NCBI GenBank assembly: GCA_035361075.1
Contig: DAOSBX010000014.1
Coordinates: 14,101 to 78,100 of the forward strand
Direction of reading: 5' to 3'
Length of the DNA stretch: 64,000 nt
Source of the DNA: Candidatus Hydrogenedens sp.
Lineage (GTDB): Bacteria; Hydrogenedentota; Hydrogenedentia; Hydrogenedentales; Hydrogenedentaceae
Shown here piece after piece: positions 26,493 through 35,742 of the stretch. Below the pieces are notes generated by a model. That model searched no databases, was not told the DNA's origin, and was given only the letters and a program-made list of their open reading frames with translations. Made by a program: the position numbers and the translations under genes. How positions within the stretch are numbered: position 1 is the stretch's first letter; each line of letters starts with the position of its first letter.

Positions 26493-27332
26493 TTACGCTG
26501 GGTTCGATTGTCTACGCCGAACTAAATATGACGCCCAGATACTTATTTCATATAAAACGGTTAGTGGAACTAACATGATTATCATCGAGATTGGGTCTGG
26601 GGGTGTTAAGATAGCCGAAATTACACTAAGGCCAACAATTACATATTTACGGAGCTTACGTAGCGTGTCTGGGTTTAATAAATCGAGATAGACCAAAGCA
26701 AGAATAACCATAGGGAATTGAAATGCTAAAGCGAATCCAAATAAGAGTAGGACAATGATAGATATTGTTTCGTTTGCCCTTAATTGAATTTCCCAGCCTG
26801 TAGGGATCCATTGAAGTAAGTACGGGATAACCAGTGGAATAACTCCGAAATAAGCCACGATGACACCAATAATACCTAATGAACTGCATCCGAATAGGAT
26901 TATTTTTACTAAGTGTCGTTCATTTGGTTTTAGACCAGGGAAGATAAAAGCACATGCTTGCCATAATACATAGGGCAAAGCCAATATGAGTCCTCCATAA
27001 CCTGCAACTTTGAATTTTAATATTACAATTTCAAAAGGATTTAAGACGACCCATGGTATTTTATTTGATTCAGACTTCTTCTCGGTTGCTTCGTTTTTTT
27101 CATTTGTATCTGTCGGGTCATGTGCTGAATCTTTGTCATTTGAAAAGACGACGATTCCCAAATCTTGTAAAAGAGTCAATGGTTTTTGTAAGCCCAATAA
27201 GATTTGGTTTGAGAAAATATAGCAAACTATCATCGCAATAATCACAGCAATTCCCGAATGGATAATTCGCATCCTCAATTCGGCGAGATGCTCTGTAAAA
27301 GTCATACGTTTATCGTCGTCCCACATGGGCAA
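26493..27332 (-). CDS. tatC: Sec-independent protein translocase TatC
   Basis: 279 residues, with 'MTFTEHLAELRMRI' at the N-terminus (the signal-binding site) and six membrane helices; 'NPFEIVILKFKVAGYGG', 'YVLWQACAFIFPGLKPNERH' and 'ILTPPDPISMIIMLVPLTVLYE' are the classical TatC blocks. An acidic insertion of about 30 residues ('SNDKDSAHDPTDTNEKNEAT' and on) sits in the first periplasmic loop before 'NPFE'. It recognises twin-arginine signal peptides with TatB, encoded next. Several Tat-like leaders occur in this window (61083, 22942, and weaker at 51903). Confidence 0.94.
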   Translation of the reverse strand: MPMWDDDKRMTFTEHLAELRMRIIHSGIAVIIAMIVCYIFSNQILLGLQKPLTLLQDLGIVVFSNDKDSAHDPTDTNEKNEATEKKSESNKIPWVVLNPFEIVILKFKVAGYGGLILALPYVLWQACAFIFPGLKPNERHLVKIILFGCSSLGIIGVIVAYFGVIPLVIPYLLQWIPTGWEIQLRANETISIIVLLLFGFALAFQFPMVILALVYLDLLNPDTLRKLRKYVIVGLSVISAILTPPDPISMIIMLVPLTVLYEISIWASYLVRRRQSNPA

Positions 27333-27469
27333 TGCCTTTCCATTCCAAGGAATTAAAAATTAAGTTTATATCTGCAGTTTACTTTATTTTACCAAACAAG
27401 AACCCCTATAAACATTTATGAATGAGAGGTCATAGAAGTAAAAAACGGTATTGTTAGTTATAGTTTGTA

Positions 27470-28054
27470 TTATTGACCGGCGAGACTCTTGAATGAGTTT
27501 AACCAAAGAGTAGCTATACCAAATGGGTCTATAATGTAGATTGCAATAAGTCCAGCAATAACTGCACCTATAATAAGGAACGTTTTTTGGTTATCTGACA
27601 AACCACCAGCTCCTGCCATTAGTCCACCTTCGCCAGCCATCATAACATTTATTTTTTCACCTGCTTCTGCTCGTGTTTTTTTATCTTCGAGAATACCTAA
27701 CGTTTCATTAATACTAATAAAGGCACGATGCCACTCTTGTTGCATTTTTTTAACAGATACTTCTGATTGGCTATAAATAGCTTCTAAACTTGTTGCGGCG
27801 GATACTAAGTTCATCAAATTAGAGTCAATTTGATAATCCTCCATAAGGAGTTCTTTCAATACTTTATGTGTTCGAGCTATTTTACTTTTTATTTTTAAGA
27901 ACTGATTTTCCAATTGTGCTTTATTTGCACCAGGGCTTGGATAGGCATTAATAATTTGATTAAATAAAAGCCAGTCGTTTAAGAACTCTCTGCATAACTC
28001 GACTCTTTTATTTAATATATCTACAATTTTTTGCTGTTTTTTGCTCAGAGCCAT
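27470..28054 (-). CDS. Hypothetical coiled-coil protein with C-terminal membrane helix
   Basis: 194 residues: helical and charged for residues 1-130, a Gly/Met/Ala-rich hinge ('INVMMAGEGGLMAGAGGLSD'), then one membrane helix (about 157-178, 'TFLIIGAVIAGLIAIYII') and a short tail. The topology is that of a tail-anchored or single-pass cytoplasmic protein. It stands alone between tatC and pabBC. No family recognised. Confidence 0.6.
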   Translation of the reverse strand: MALSKKQQKIVDILNKRVELCREFLNDWLLFNQIINAYPSPGANKAQLENQFLKIKSKIARTHKVLKELLMEDYQIDSNLMNLVSAATSLEAIYSQSEVSVKKMQQEWHRAFISINETLGILEDKKTRAEAGEKINVMMAGEGGLMAGAGGLSDNQKTFLIIGAVIAGLIAIYIIDPFGIATLWLNSFKSLAGQ

Positions 28055-28173
28055 TGGTTCGTCCCTTCTATTCAGTTTTTCCTGCTTTTACTTAATTTAT
28101 CAAAAAGTATATAGTCATTTAAACTTGAAACCTACCTGTTTATTTTTCACAGGGTTGCTTTGTAATATTTATT

Positions 28174-29901
28174 TTATCCATTCCAGTCAATATCTATCCA
28201 TTTCCGAACTGAATTAATTAAGTATATCGCATTTGCGGACTGTAATTCCTCTCTTTTTATACAACGCTCTTCAATAATAGCGTGGTCAAGTAGGTATTGT
28301 CGGAATGTGCCTGGTAATAGCCCGCAGTGGATAGGTGGCGTGAATAGTCTCCCTCCAATACACACCACGAGATTTGCGATGGTGCTTTCTGTAAGATAGC
28401 CTTCTTCATTCCATAAGAGGACATCATCACAATCGGGACGTTCTTTTTTTGCCTCTTCATACATACATCGGTAGGTGGTCTTATGATATAGAAACAGATT
28501 TTTTGTATGGATTGGTTTTTTTGCAAATCCTACTTTTATTTTTTTTGTTTCTATATATGGACTTTTTTCAAAGGTGAACTTACCATCAGGTGTTACGGTA
28601 ATCCTTAACCGATATAGGGGTTCGTTAGTGGAATGAATGTAATTGGTCAGTTCGGTTTTTAGGTTAAACATGGATAGAGGAAATTGGAAACGCTTGGCAC
28701 TGTTTTCCAATCTTTGAAGGTGATGTGTTAGTAGGAAAATTTCTTTGTTCTCTACTCTTAATGTTTCTATTAGAGAAAAATATGAAGGGAAATTATTAAG
28801 AATAGCACTTTTAGATATGCATTCTTCCCATTCTTTATCTGCCTCAGAATCCCAAACAATACCACTACCTACATAATAATATGCAGTATTTGTTTTTTTG
28901 TTATGAATTAACGTTCGTATAGCCACATTGAAAGTGGCTTCATTTTTAGGTGTTATCCATCCGACAGCACCACAATAAATTCCTCTTGGATATTTTTCTA
29001 ATTCATTAATAAGTTTCATAGCATATATTTTTGGTGCCCCTGTCACTGAACCTGAAGGGAATAATGCAGATAATACATGTATCCAACGTGTTTCTGTTTT
29101 GGCACGAATAGTAGAAGTCATTTGCCAAACAGTACGGTAAGGTTCACAACTGAAAAGTTCTGGAACTTCTACACTACCTATAATGGCAATCTTTCCGACG
29201 TCATTTCTTAATAAATCAACGATCATTAAATTTTCAGCACGGTCCTTAGGGTCGTTTTTCAGTTCGTGAAGGTTTTTTGTATCTTCTATGTTCCATCTGC
29301 CCCGTGGACGTGTACCTTTCATAGGTTTTAAGGTGATAGAGCCATCTTTATAATGGAAAAATAACTCTGGGGATATGGAAAGAACAGAAAAATCTTCAGT
29401 TTGGATATACACAAAGTAACCGTCACCTTGTGCAAAGCAAAGATGATAAAATAAGGATTGTAAATCCCCTTCAATTTTTGAGGTGAGTGGAAAAGTAAGA
29501 TTAACCTGATACACATTCCCTTTGCATATATTTTCATGTATTATTTGAAACCTCTCGTTATATTCCTGCCTTTTTATCATAGGTTGCCAGTCATGTTTTG
29601 CCTGATACCCTGCTGGTTGTTTAGCAGAAAAAGATAAAGGGATTATTATAGGTTCATGAAAAGCACCGAACCATACCAATGGTAGTTCTGGAATATTTTG
29701 CTTTTTGGGGAAAGCATGGTCAAATGCGAGGGCTGATTCATAGCATACCCATCCTATAACATATTTTCCTTGATGTGCCCAGATATCGGCTTGAGTGATG
29801 ACTTTATGAACTTCGTTTGGTGAAAACGAGAATGCTACTTCAGAGGGTCGGCTAAAATGCCATTCTTGTTTGTTATGAATAATGATAGTGTGAGGTGCCA
29901 T
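28174..29901 (-). CDS. pabBC: Aminodeoxychorismate synthase component I fused to aminodeoxychorismate lyase
   Basis: 575 residues. The N-terminal 370 residues are the chorismate-binding PabB domain: 'GYFVYIQ...LSISPELFF', 'MKGTRPRG', 'MIVDLLRNDVGKIA', 'ALFPSGSVTGAPKI' and 'YYYVGSGIVWDSEADKEWEE'. The C-terminal 200 residues are a class-IV PLP lyase (PabC): 'FLYHKTTYRCMYEEAKK' with the candidate PLP Lys, 'DVLLWNEEGYLTESTIANLV' and 'PIHCGLLPGTFRQYLL'. The fusion makes p-aminobenzoate for folate from chorismate and glutamine-derived ammonia. The glutaminase PabA is not in the window. A folate link to metF and metH is thematic only. Confidence 0.93.
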   Translation of the reverse strand: MAPHTIIIHNKQEWHFSRPSEVAFSFSPNEVHKVITQADIWAHQGKYVIGWVCYESALAFDHAFPKKQNIPELPLVWFGAFHEPIIIPLSFSAKQPAGYQAKHDWQPMIKRQEYNERFQIIHENICKGNVYQVNLTFPLTSKIEGDLQSLFYHLCFAQGDGYFVYIQTEDFSVLSISPELFFHYKDGSITLKPMKGTRPRGRWNIEDTKNLHELKNDPKDRAENLMIVDLLRNDVGKIAIIGSVEVPELFSCEPYRTVWQMTSTIRAKTETRWIHVLSALFPSGSVTGAPKIYAMKLINELEKYPRGIYCGAVGWITPKNEATFNVAIRTLIHNKKTNTAYYYVGSGIVWDSEADKEWEECISKSAILNNFPSYFSLIETLRVENKEIFLLTHHLQRLENSAKRFQFPLSMFNLKTELTNYIHSTNEPLYRLRITVTPDGKFTFEKSPYIETKKIKVGFAKKPIHTKNLFLYHKTTYRCMYEEAKKERPDCDDVLLWNEEGYLTESTIANLVVCIGGRLFTPPIHCGLLPGTFRQYLLDHAIIEERCIKREELQSANAIYLINSVRKWIDIDWNG

Positions 29902-29931
29902 TTTTTAATCAATATGGATTAGAACTTTTAC

Positions 29932-29958
29932 TTTCATGAGTTTGAAATGCTCATGAAA
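29932..29958. other. Perfect hairpin between two minus-strand genes
   Basis: TTTCATGAG (29932-29940) pairs with CTCATGAAA (29950-29958) around a 9-base loop. No T tract follows on either strand, so it is not a standard terminator; an operator or mRNA-stability element is possible. Confidence 0.4.
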
Positions 29959-29979
29959 TAAACATTAATGAAAAGAGTA

Positions 29980-31905
29980 TTAATCGCCAATTAGTGTGTT
30001 TAATTTTTCAAGGTCAGAGGTTGGTTTATTGGAAGTAGGTTTGTTTTCTCCCTCCCCAGTTTTTTCTTTATCTTTACCTAATATAGAGGAGATGAGTTGT
30101 TGATTAATTTTTATAGGTACACCACTTTTCATGGCTTTTTCACGCAAGTATAGTCGGTAGTCCTCTAAAATCTCGTTTTGAGCCATACGTAGTTCCATAT
30201 CTAATAGTTTTTTCCGTTCTTCCTCCATTTTTTCCTTATCAGCATCTGTTGGAGGAGTCTTTTCTAAAAGCTGTACGAAATAGTTGTCGTTATTGAAATC
30301 TTTAATCGGTCCTACCAAGGCACCTACGTCTTTATCCTCGATTTTTTCAAAGATAGCTTCAGGTGAAATCATCAACCCTTCTTGATAAAGATAATCTTTG
30401 GCTGTAAAAGGTTTACTTATTTCTTTAACTTCGACATTTAAATCTGGAAACAGATTTGGCAAATCGTCAATCGATTTTGCTTCCGCAATAATCCTGTTCG
30501 TCAATTCTTCAACTTTTTTCTTATAATCATCTTTATTTTTTACTACAACAATATAATCCTTTTCTACACGTTCACGAACTTTTTCTAAAGGTGGAATTTC
30601 ACCTTTGACACGTTCTATAACTTTTGCAATGAATATATTATCCCGAGCAGTAATCGTCTGATACTCTGCATCTTTTTCTGTGTCAGTGAATGCACCTCTT
30701 AACTGGTATACATCAAACATATTGACTCCTGGGATTTTGGTTGAGTCTTTTGAGAAAGGTCCTATTTTTTCTATTACTAAATTTTTCTCCCCTGCTATTT
30801 TTTCTAAACTTTTTTCCTGATTTGCTTTTTCTGCTATTGATTTGGCTTCTTCTTCCCTTGCTTTCTTTTCTTCATCCGTTAATGATGCACGAATCATGAT
30901 TTGACGAGCATGAACTTCTCTTTTCCCAGTTTCCTGGTTTGTCCGCTCTTCTTCTACCTTAAAAATATAATATGCACCGAATGTATAAATGGGTTCATTA
31001 ATCTCACCAACGTTCAAGGTGAATAATAATTCTCGATGTGGTGGGTCATTCTCACGTGGTGATTGCCAACCCATATCTCCACCATTTTTGGTTTGTTGGT
31101 CTGAATATGTATCGGCTAATGTTGCGAAATCTTCTCCTTGCTTTGCTTTATTATATGCTTCAATAGCCTTATCTGGAACAGGTGGTACTAATGAGATACG
31201 TACTGTTTCGATTGTTATTGAGTCAGGGTCGCGATAGATTTCTTTATGTTCTTCAAAATATGTGTTGAGGTCTTCATCTTTTATCTCTATTTTGGGTTCT
31301 ACTTTGGCATATTTGATACGAATTTTAGTAAAACTGTTTTTAACTTTTTTGTCGATAGTTGTTGGGTCAAATCTTGCAGGTGCTAATAAAGCGTTAATAA
31401 ATACCTGTCGAGAAATGGATTTTTGCAAATCGGCATAAATTTCGTTCCAGTTGATTTTCCCTTTATTGGCATCGACCCAGGCATTCCACGCATCGCGGTC
31501 AAATTTTCCATCTTCCGTTTTAAATTGAGGCCAATTTTGCATTTGTTCAATTAATAGGCTACGGTCTACCTTAAAGTTTCGTTTTTGTTCCTCTAACGTA
31601 ATAAGGTTGGAGTCTATCATTTGTTGTAAAATTTTATCTGTTTCACCTGATTTCTCGAGTTCTTCAATTGTGGCTGGTTTATCGGGCATAGACCTTTGCT
31701 GAATAAGCATATTTAAATTTCTACGAAATTCACTTTCTAATACGGGTAAATTTGCAACAGTTGCCACTGGGTTATCTTTAAATTCAGGAGTGGCTGACCT
31801 GTATTTACCAGGCATCCCGAAAAATAGAACAAATGGCACTGCAATGACAAGAACTACAAACAATAAAATAGCACGACGATGTTTTCTCATTAAATCTTGA
31901 ATCAT
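29980..31905 (-). CDS. SurA/PpiD-type peptidyl-prolyl isomerase, membrane anchored
   Basis: 641 residues. One N-terminal membrane helix (about 11-31) is followed by a SurA-N-like helical region (residues 45-200, with 'RRNLNMLIQQR') and a parvulin (PpiC) domain around 225-345 containing 'GEDFATLADTYSDQQTKNGG' and 'DMGWQSPRE'. A second helical portion runs to a Lys/Pro/Ser-rich end. The layout is that of PpiD: a periplasmic foldase bound to the inner membrane. It is the first gene of the minus-strand block preceding pabBC. Confidence 0.88.
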   Translation of the reverse strand: MIQDLMRKHRRAILLFVVLVIAVPFVLFFGMPGKYRSATPEFKDNPVATVANLPVLESEFRRNLNMLIQQRSMPDKPATIEELEKSGETDKILQQMIDSNLITLEEQKRNFKVDRSLLIEQMQNWPQFKTEDGKFDRDAWNAWVDANKGKINWNEIYADLQKSISRQVFINALLAPARFDPTTIDKKVKNSFTKIRIKYAKVEPKIEIKDEDLNTYFEEHKEIYRDPDSITIETVRISLVPPVPDKAIEAYNKAKQGEDFATLADTYSDQQTKNGGDMGWQSPRENDPPHRELLFTLNVGEINEPIYTFGAYYIFKVEEERTNQETGKREVHARQIMIRASLTDEEKKAREEEAKSIAEKANQEKSLEKIAGEKNLVIEKIGPFSKDSTKIPGVNMFDVYQLRGAFTDTEKDAEYQTITARDNIFIAKVIERVKGEIPPLEKVRERVEKDYIVVVKNKDDYKKKVEELTNRIIAEAKSIDDLPNLFPDLNVEVKEISKPFTAKDYLYQEGLMISPEAIFEKIEDKDVGALVGPIKDFNNDNYFVQLLEKTPPTDADKEKMEEERKKLLDMELRMAQNEILEDYRLYLREKAMKSGVPIKINQQLISSILGKDKEKTGEGENKPTSNKPTSDLEKLNTLIGD

Positions 31906-32048
31906 AGATACAAACCTTTTATACTTTAATCCAGTTAAAGATTTTACGTTTGAAATTAGTATTTAGTTACAAATCAGGGATTTTGTTAATTGAACATTAA
32001 ATGTATCATAATTGGTGTTTTATACTCAAATACGATAGGACTCGATAT

Positions 32049-33104
32049 ATGCTAAAAAAAGGACAAAACCAAGAAATTTTGTGGGTTTATAGAAGGCTTT
32101 ACATGTATATGCTGAGTTCTATCGTTATATTAAGTTCTGCCCTATTAGTTCTGATGTTACCAGTTCAATCAGAAGGTAACACGTTACGTCAACTAAGAAT
32201 TCCTACCGCAGTTGATAATCGGAAAACAATCGAAACATGGCAGGAAGAAGTTCATAAAAAATTATCCAAGATAGTATCTCTACCTGACCAAAAACCCACG
32301 TCTTTCGAAACGGAAAAAATAAATGAGGAAATGAGAGAAGGGTATAAATTAGAAGAGTTTAAGATTCAAAGCACTCTTCAAAGGAGTATTCATGTTTGTG
32401 TTGGTGTTCCACTAACAGATAAACCGAAGAAATTTCCTGCAGTCGTTTGTATTCATGGGCATGGTGGAAATCGTTATACTGCTTTTGAAAAAGAGCCAAC
32501 TCCCTATCATGAGTTTGGAAAAAGACTACTTGAAAATGGATATATCGTTATAACTACGGATGTAGGTCAGCATGATATTTATGAGCAAGGTAGAACGTTG
32601 ATTGGTGAACGACTCTGGGATTTAATCCGTTGTGTAGACTACCTTGAAACACTTCCTTTTGTAGATGCAAATCGAATAGGTTGTGCTGGTTTGTCATTAG
32701 GAGGTGAGATGGCGATGTGGTTAGGAGCGATAGATACGCGAATTAAGGCAACTGCTGTTTGTGGTTTTCTTACTTATATGGATCAGATGGAGAAAAATCA
32801 TTGTATGTGTTGGAAATTTGAGGGACTTCGTGAATTGGTAGATTTTCCCGATATTTATGCTATGATGGCACCCCGTGCCTTACAATGTCAGAATGGAGAA
32901 AAAGAACCGCCAGACCAGTTTCCACCATCATTAGCACAAAAGGGATGGTCAGAGATAATATCTGTTTATCGAGTGTTTAATGCAGAAAATCAAGCAGAAC
33001 TAATTATCCATTCTGGTGGACATGAAATAGCAATAAAGCCATTAATAGTATTCTTTGAAAAGCATTTAAAAGGCCAGACGAGTCAGACGAATCGGACAGG
33101 TTAA
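32049..33104 (+). CDS. Secreted alpha/beta hydrolase, acetyl xylan esterase/dienelactone hydrolase-like
   Basis: About 351 residues if translation begins at 32049; a later ATG at 32103 with AGAAGG upstream is equally plausible and would open directly with the signal peptide 'MYMLSSIVILSSALLVL'. A TATACT box at 32021-32026 argues against the first ATG at 32001. The fold shows 'VCIHGHGGNRYTAF' (oxyanion loop), the nucleophile elbow 'CAGLSLGGEM' and a late His in 'HSGGHEIAIKP'. The likely role is deacetylation of plant polysaccharide. The last nine residues (QTSQTNRTG) are encoded by a 9-bp DNA repeat and look like an addition. Confidence 0.8.
   Translation: MLKKGQNQEILWVYRRLYMYMLSSIVILSSALLVLMLPVQSEGNTLRQLRIPTAVDNRKTIETWQEEVHKKLSKIVSLPDQKPTSFETEKINEEMREGYKLEEFKIQSTLQRSIHVCVGVPLTDKPKKFPAVVCIHGHGGNRYTAFEKEPTPYHEFGKRLLENGYIVITTDVGQHDIYEQGRTLIGERLWDLIRCVDYLETLPFVDANRIGCAGLSLGGEMAMWLGAIDTRIKATAVCGFLTYMDQMEKNHCMCWKFEGLRELVDFPDIYAMMAPRALQCQNGEKEPPDQFPPSLAQKGWSEIISVYRVFNAENQAELIIHSGGHEIAIKPLIVFFEKHLKGQTSQTNRTG
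33077..33103. repeat. 9-bp tandem repeat, locus 2
   Basis: Three units of period 9: GACGAGTCA, GACGAATCG, GACAGGTTA. They encode the C-terminal tail and the stop of the esterase, at its junction with convergent queF. Confidence 0.7.
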
Positions 33105-33601
33105 GGTGTTTTTCCTTTGCTCCATTCTTCGGGGGAACCCATTATGTCAGCATCATAAGAAGCAGATACCGTGCTGGATATGCCACCTCTTGGGTTACAT
33201 TCTATTACAATAGACATTTTACGAGGTCGACAAGCAAAAACGAGGTCCTCTAACATACGATTTACCAGATGCTCATACCAGATACCTACATCCCGATAGG
33301 ATAACAAATAGTATTTTAATGAACGGAGTTCCAAACAATATTTATCTGGCACATAGCGAATGGTTACCTTTGCGAAATCGGGTAGTCCAGAAAAGGGACA
33401 CACAGAGGTAAACTCATCTGTCGTTGAAACAATTTCCATGTTTCTGCCTGATTCTGTTGTTGCATACTCATATTCAAAACATTCTAAACAGGTACTCTCT
33501 ATTGCCTCTGGCCCTTTGAATGAGAGGGTTTTCCCTTGAGGTTTAAAATTACGAATGACCTTTACCTTACGTGTTGTGTTTTTCTTCTTTTCCATTGTCA
33601 T
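33101..33601 (-). CDS. queF: NADPH-dependent preQ0 reductase (7-cyano-7-deazaguanine reductase)
   Basis: 166 residues, the short QueF form. The catalytic Cys68 sits in 'EFTSVCPFSGLPDFA' with Asp75, and the NADPH/substrate motif 'YCLELRSLKYYLLSYRD' follows. It reduces preQ0 to preQ1 in queuosine biosynthesis for tRNA. No preQ1 riboswitch is visible in the short leader. The stop overlaps the convergent esterase gene by 4 bases. Confidence 0.95.
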   Translation of the reverse strand: MTMEKKKNTTRKVKVIRNFKPQGKTLSFKGPEAIESTCLECFEYEYATTESGRNMEIVSTTDEFTSVCPFSGLPDFAKVTIRYVPDKYCLELRSLKYYLLSYRDVGIWYEHLVNRMLEDLVFACRPRKMSIVIECNPRGGISSTVSASYDADIMGSPEEWSKGKTP

Positions 33602-33619
33602 TGCCTTTTTTAAGGTTTA

Positions 33620-33648
33620 TTAATATGTATTCTATTCAATGATATAAT
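33620..33648 (+). promoter_or_regulatory. Candidate promoter of the VCBS/ASPIC gene
   Basis: TTAATA (33620-33625), a 17-base spacer and a perfect TATAAT (33643-33648), 36 bases before the GTG start. Confidence 0.45.
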
Positions 33649-33684
33649 ACGATAAAAGGCTATTTATTTAAAAGGAAATATATA

Positions 33685-35730
33685 GTGCTATTGCGTGTTT
33701 TATTGGGAGTAGTTCTTATTATTTTAATCGGTATAGGAGTTTTTGTTTTTTTTGAAGGAGCAATACGTTCATTTTTTGGTATTGATGACTCTATAACGCC
33801 TCAGATTCCATTAGGTCCTGCTTCACCTTTGAATGAAACAGGTTTGCCCCGATATGAACTTCAAAGTCCTGTGCTTAAAAATAAGTCTTTAATTTTTGAA
33901 CATGTTTCTTTACCGATACATCGCCATCAGTTATTTGATTTTGGTGTGGCAGATATTAATCAAGATGGATTGTTAGATGTTTTTTCCAGTAATTGTAATT
34001 TTCGCCCATCCATTTTATTAAATCGCGGTGGCCTTACTTTTGAGAATGCTGTGCGTGAACTTCAATTGGGTTTGCTACCAGAGTTGTCTGAGTTTGCTTG
34101 TAGCATGGAACCACCTAAAGTTGTGGAAGTTGGTTTGTATATTTACTATTTATGGCAGAAACTTCATATTTACTATCTACCTTCATCCACATTGACTCGT
34201 AAAATTACTGTCGATATTCGTGTGCCTCACAAGCGTACTAATTTGATTGAGCATCAGGGAGATATCATCGTACACAAGATTATAGAACAAGGGAAGGAAG
34301 ATGAAATTGGGGAAACACATTATAATTTAATTTTTGAACGGGAAGCACTCGTGGTACTTGATATTGACCGACCTTCCATTCCAGTGGAATTCAAGATTTC
34401 AGATGAATTACCTCTAAATAAGATCTATATTGGAACTTGTAAAATGTCACCTACTAAACATCATTTTACATTAAATACATTTGATCGTCACACCTATTCT
34501 TGGGCTGATATTAATAATGATGGTAGAATGGATGTTTTTTCGGGACGTGGTGGGTTGAGAGGAAGTCCAGAATATGAATATCTTCGAAGACAATTAAAAG
34601 ACCAACTTTTTATTAATAAAGATAATAACTGGTTTGAGAATGTATATGATGATTCTGGCCTTGTAAATTGTGGTTGTGGAACACGGAAGTCATATTGGGT
34701 GAATATAGATAATGATAAGTCCCCTGAATTATTTGTGATATGTGCTCGTAATGAGCCTTGTAGATTATTCCGTAGAGAGACCCAAAATGAAAAATATAAG
34801 GAGTGTTCAGAACTCTTTGGCTTAAATATTATAGGGGAACAGCCTTGTTTTTGGTTTGATATGAACGACGATGGTTTTATCGATTTACTGTCTTTTTATG
34901 ATGATAAACTTTGTGCATTTGTCAACCAGAATGGAACTCAATTCCGCAAAGAATCGATTTCTAATGAAGGAAATATTATTTTAACACCCGCATTTTTATC
35001 GGCATGCGATTTTGATAACGATGGACAATTAGAATTCTTTTTTGCAAACCATGAGACATTTAAGACATTTCTCATAAGGCACATTGAGAATACTCATTTT
35101 GAGTGGCTTGAACCTAACCAATATGGGTTGCCTGAAAAATCGTTATGGGCGAGTTGGGCAGATTTTAATAATGATGGTTTTGATGATTTTATTTCAATCC
35201 CAGAAGGGGTATTTATAAACAATAACGGTGCATCTTTTACATCCACAAGTATATTATCTTTGAATCATATTCCTGTTACAGAAATGGTAGATGCAAGGGT
35301 TGAATGTTTTGACGGAGATAACGATGGAAAACAGGATGTTATTTTAGGCTATCGTATTCATGGTGATACGCCATCTGGTTATGGTCCATGGTGGTATTTA
35401 AGTTTTTTTCATAATCTCAGTATAACAGGGAATTGGGTTCAGTTTGAACTTTATGGGCCTGAGGGTAATCCTCAGTCTTTTGGGACAAAGGTACTATGTA
35501 AAACTGAAGAGGGATGGAGTAAAGTTCGTGTGGTTGGTGAATCAGAGCATTCTCGTTCAAATCAGGGACACTATCGTCTTTATTTTGGCTTGGGCGATTC
35601 ATGGGAATTGCCTTACTTTATTATTAGTTCACAAAATAAAGTAATAAAAGAACTTCGTGATATAGTTCCTAATCGGTTGATACGACAAATAATTGAAATG
35701 AATGACATTCAAAGTGGAGATGTCAAATAA
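33685..35730 (+). CDS. VCBS/FG-GAP repeat protein with C-terminal ASPIC/UnbV domain
   Basis: 681 residues from a GTG start. An N-terminal membrane helix (about 3-25) anchors the protein. Seven Ca-binding type repeats follow, for example 'DINQDGLLDVF' (90-100), 'DINNDGRMDVFSG', 'DMNDDGFIDLLSF', 'DFDNDGQLEFFFA', 'DFNNDGFDDFISI' and 'DGDNDGKQDVILGY', as in integrin-like propellers. The end (about 590-670, 'SFGTKVLCKTEEGWSKVRVV' and 'YRLYFGLGDSW') fits the ASPIC/UnbV domain of CRTAC1-like proteins. It is probably a surface adhesion or binding protein; the ligand is unknown. Confidence 0.88.
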   Translation: MLLRVLLGVVLIILIGIGVFVFFEGAIRSFFGIDDSITPQIPLGPASPLNETGLPRYELQSPVLKNKSLIFEHVSLPIHRHQLFDFGVADINQDGLLDVFSSNCNFRPSILLNRGGLTFENAVRELQLGLLPELSEFACSMEPPKVVEVGLYIYYLWQKLHIYYLPSSTLTRKITVDIRVPHKRTNLIEHQGDIIVHKIIEQGKEDEIGETHYNLIFEREALVVLDIDRPSIPVEFKISDELPLNKIYIGTCKMSPTKHHFTLNTFDRHTYSWADINNDGRMDVFSGRGGLRGSPEYEYLRRQLKDQLFINKDNNWFENVYDDSGLVNCGCGTRKSYWVNIDNDKSPELFVICARNEPCRLFRRETQNEKYKECSELFGLNIIGEQPCFWFDMNDDGFIDLLSFYDDKLCAFVNQNGTQFRKESISNEGNIILTPAFLSACDFDNDGQLEFFFANHETFKTFLIRHIENTHFEWLEPNQYGLPEKSLWASWADFNNDGFDDFISIPEGVFINNNGASFTSTSILSLNHIPVTEMVDARVECFDGDNDGKQDVILGYRIHGDTPSGYGPWWYLSFFHNLSITGNWVQFELYGPEGNPQSFGTKVLCKTEEGWSKVRVVGESEHSRSNQGHYRLYFGLGDSWELPYFIISSQNKVIKELRDIVPNRLIRQIIEMNDIQSGDVK

Positions 35731-35742
35731 AATTCATTAATG

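Noticed and set aside
33602..33684. Possible preQ1 riboswitch in front of queF
   Set aside because: The leader is AT-rich with no hairpin plus A-rich tail pattern of a preQ1 aptamer.
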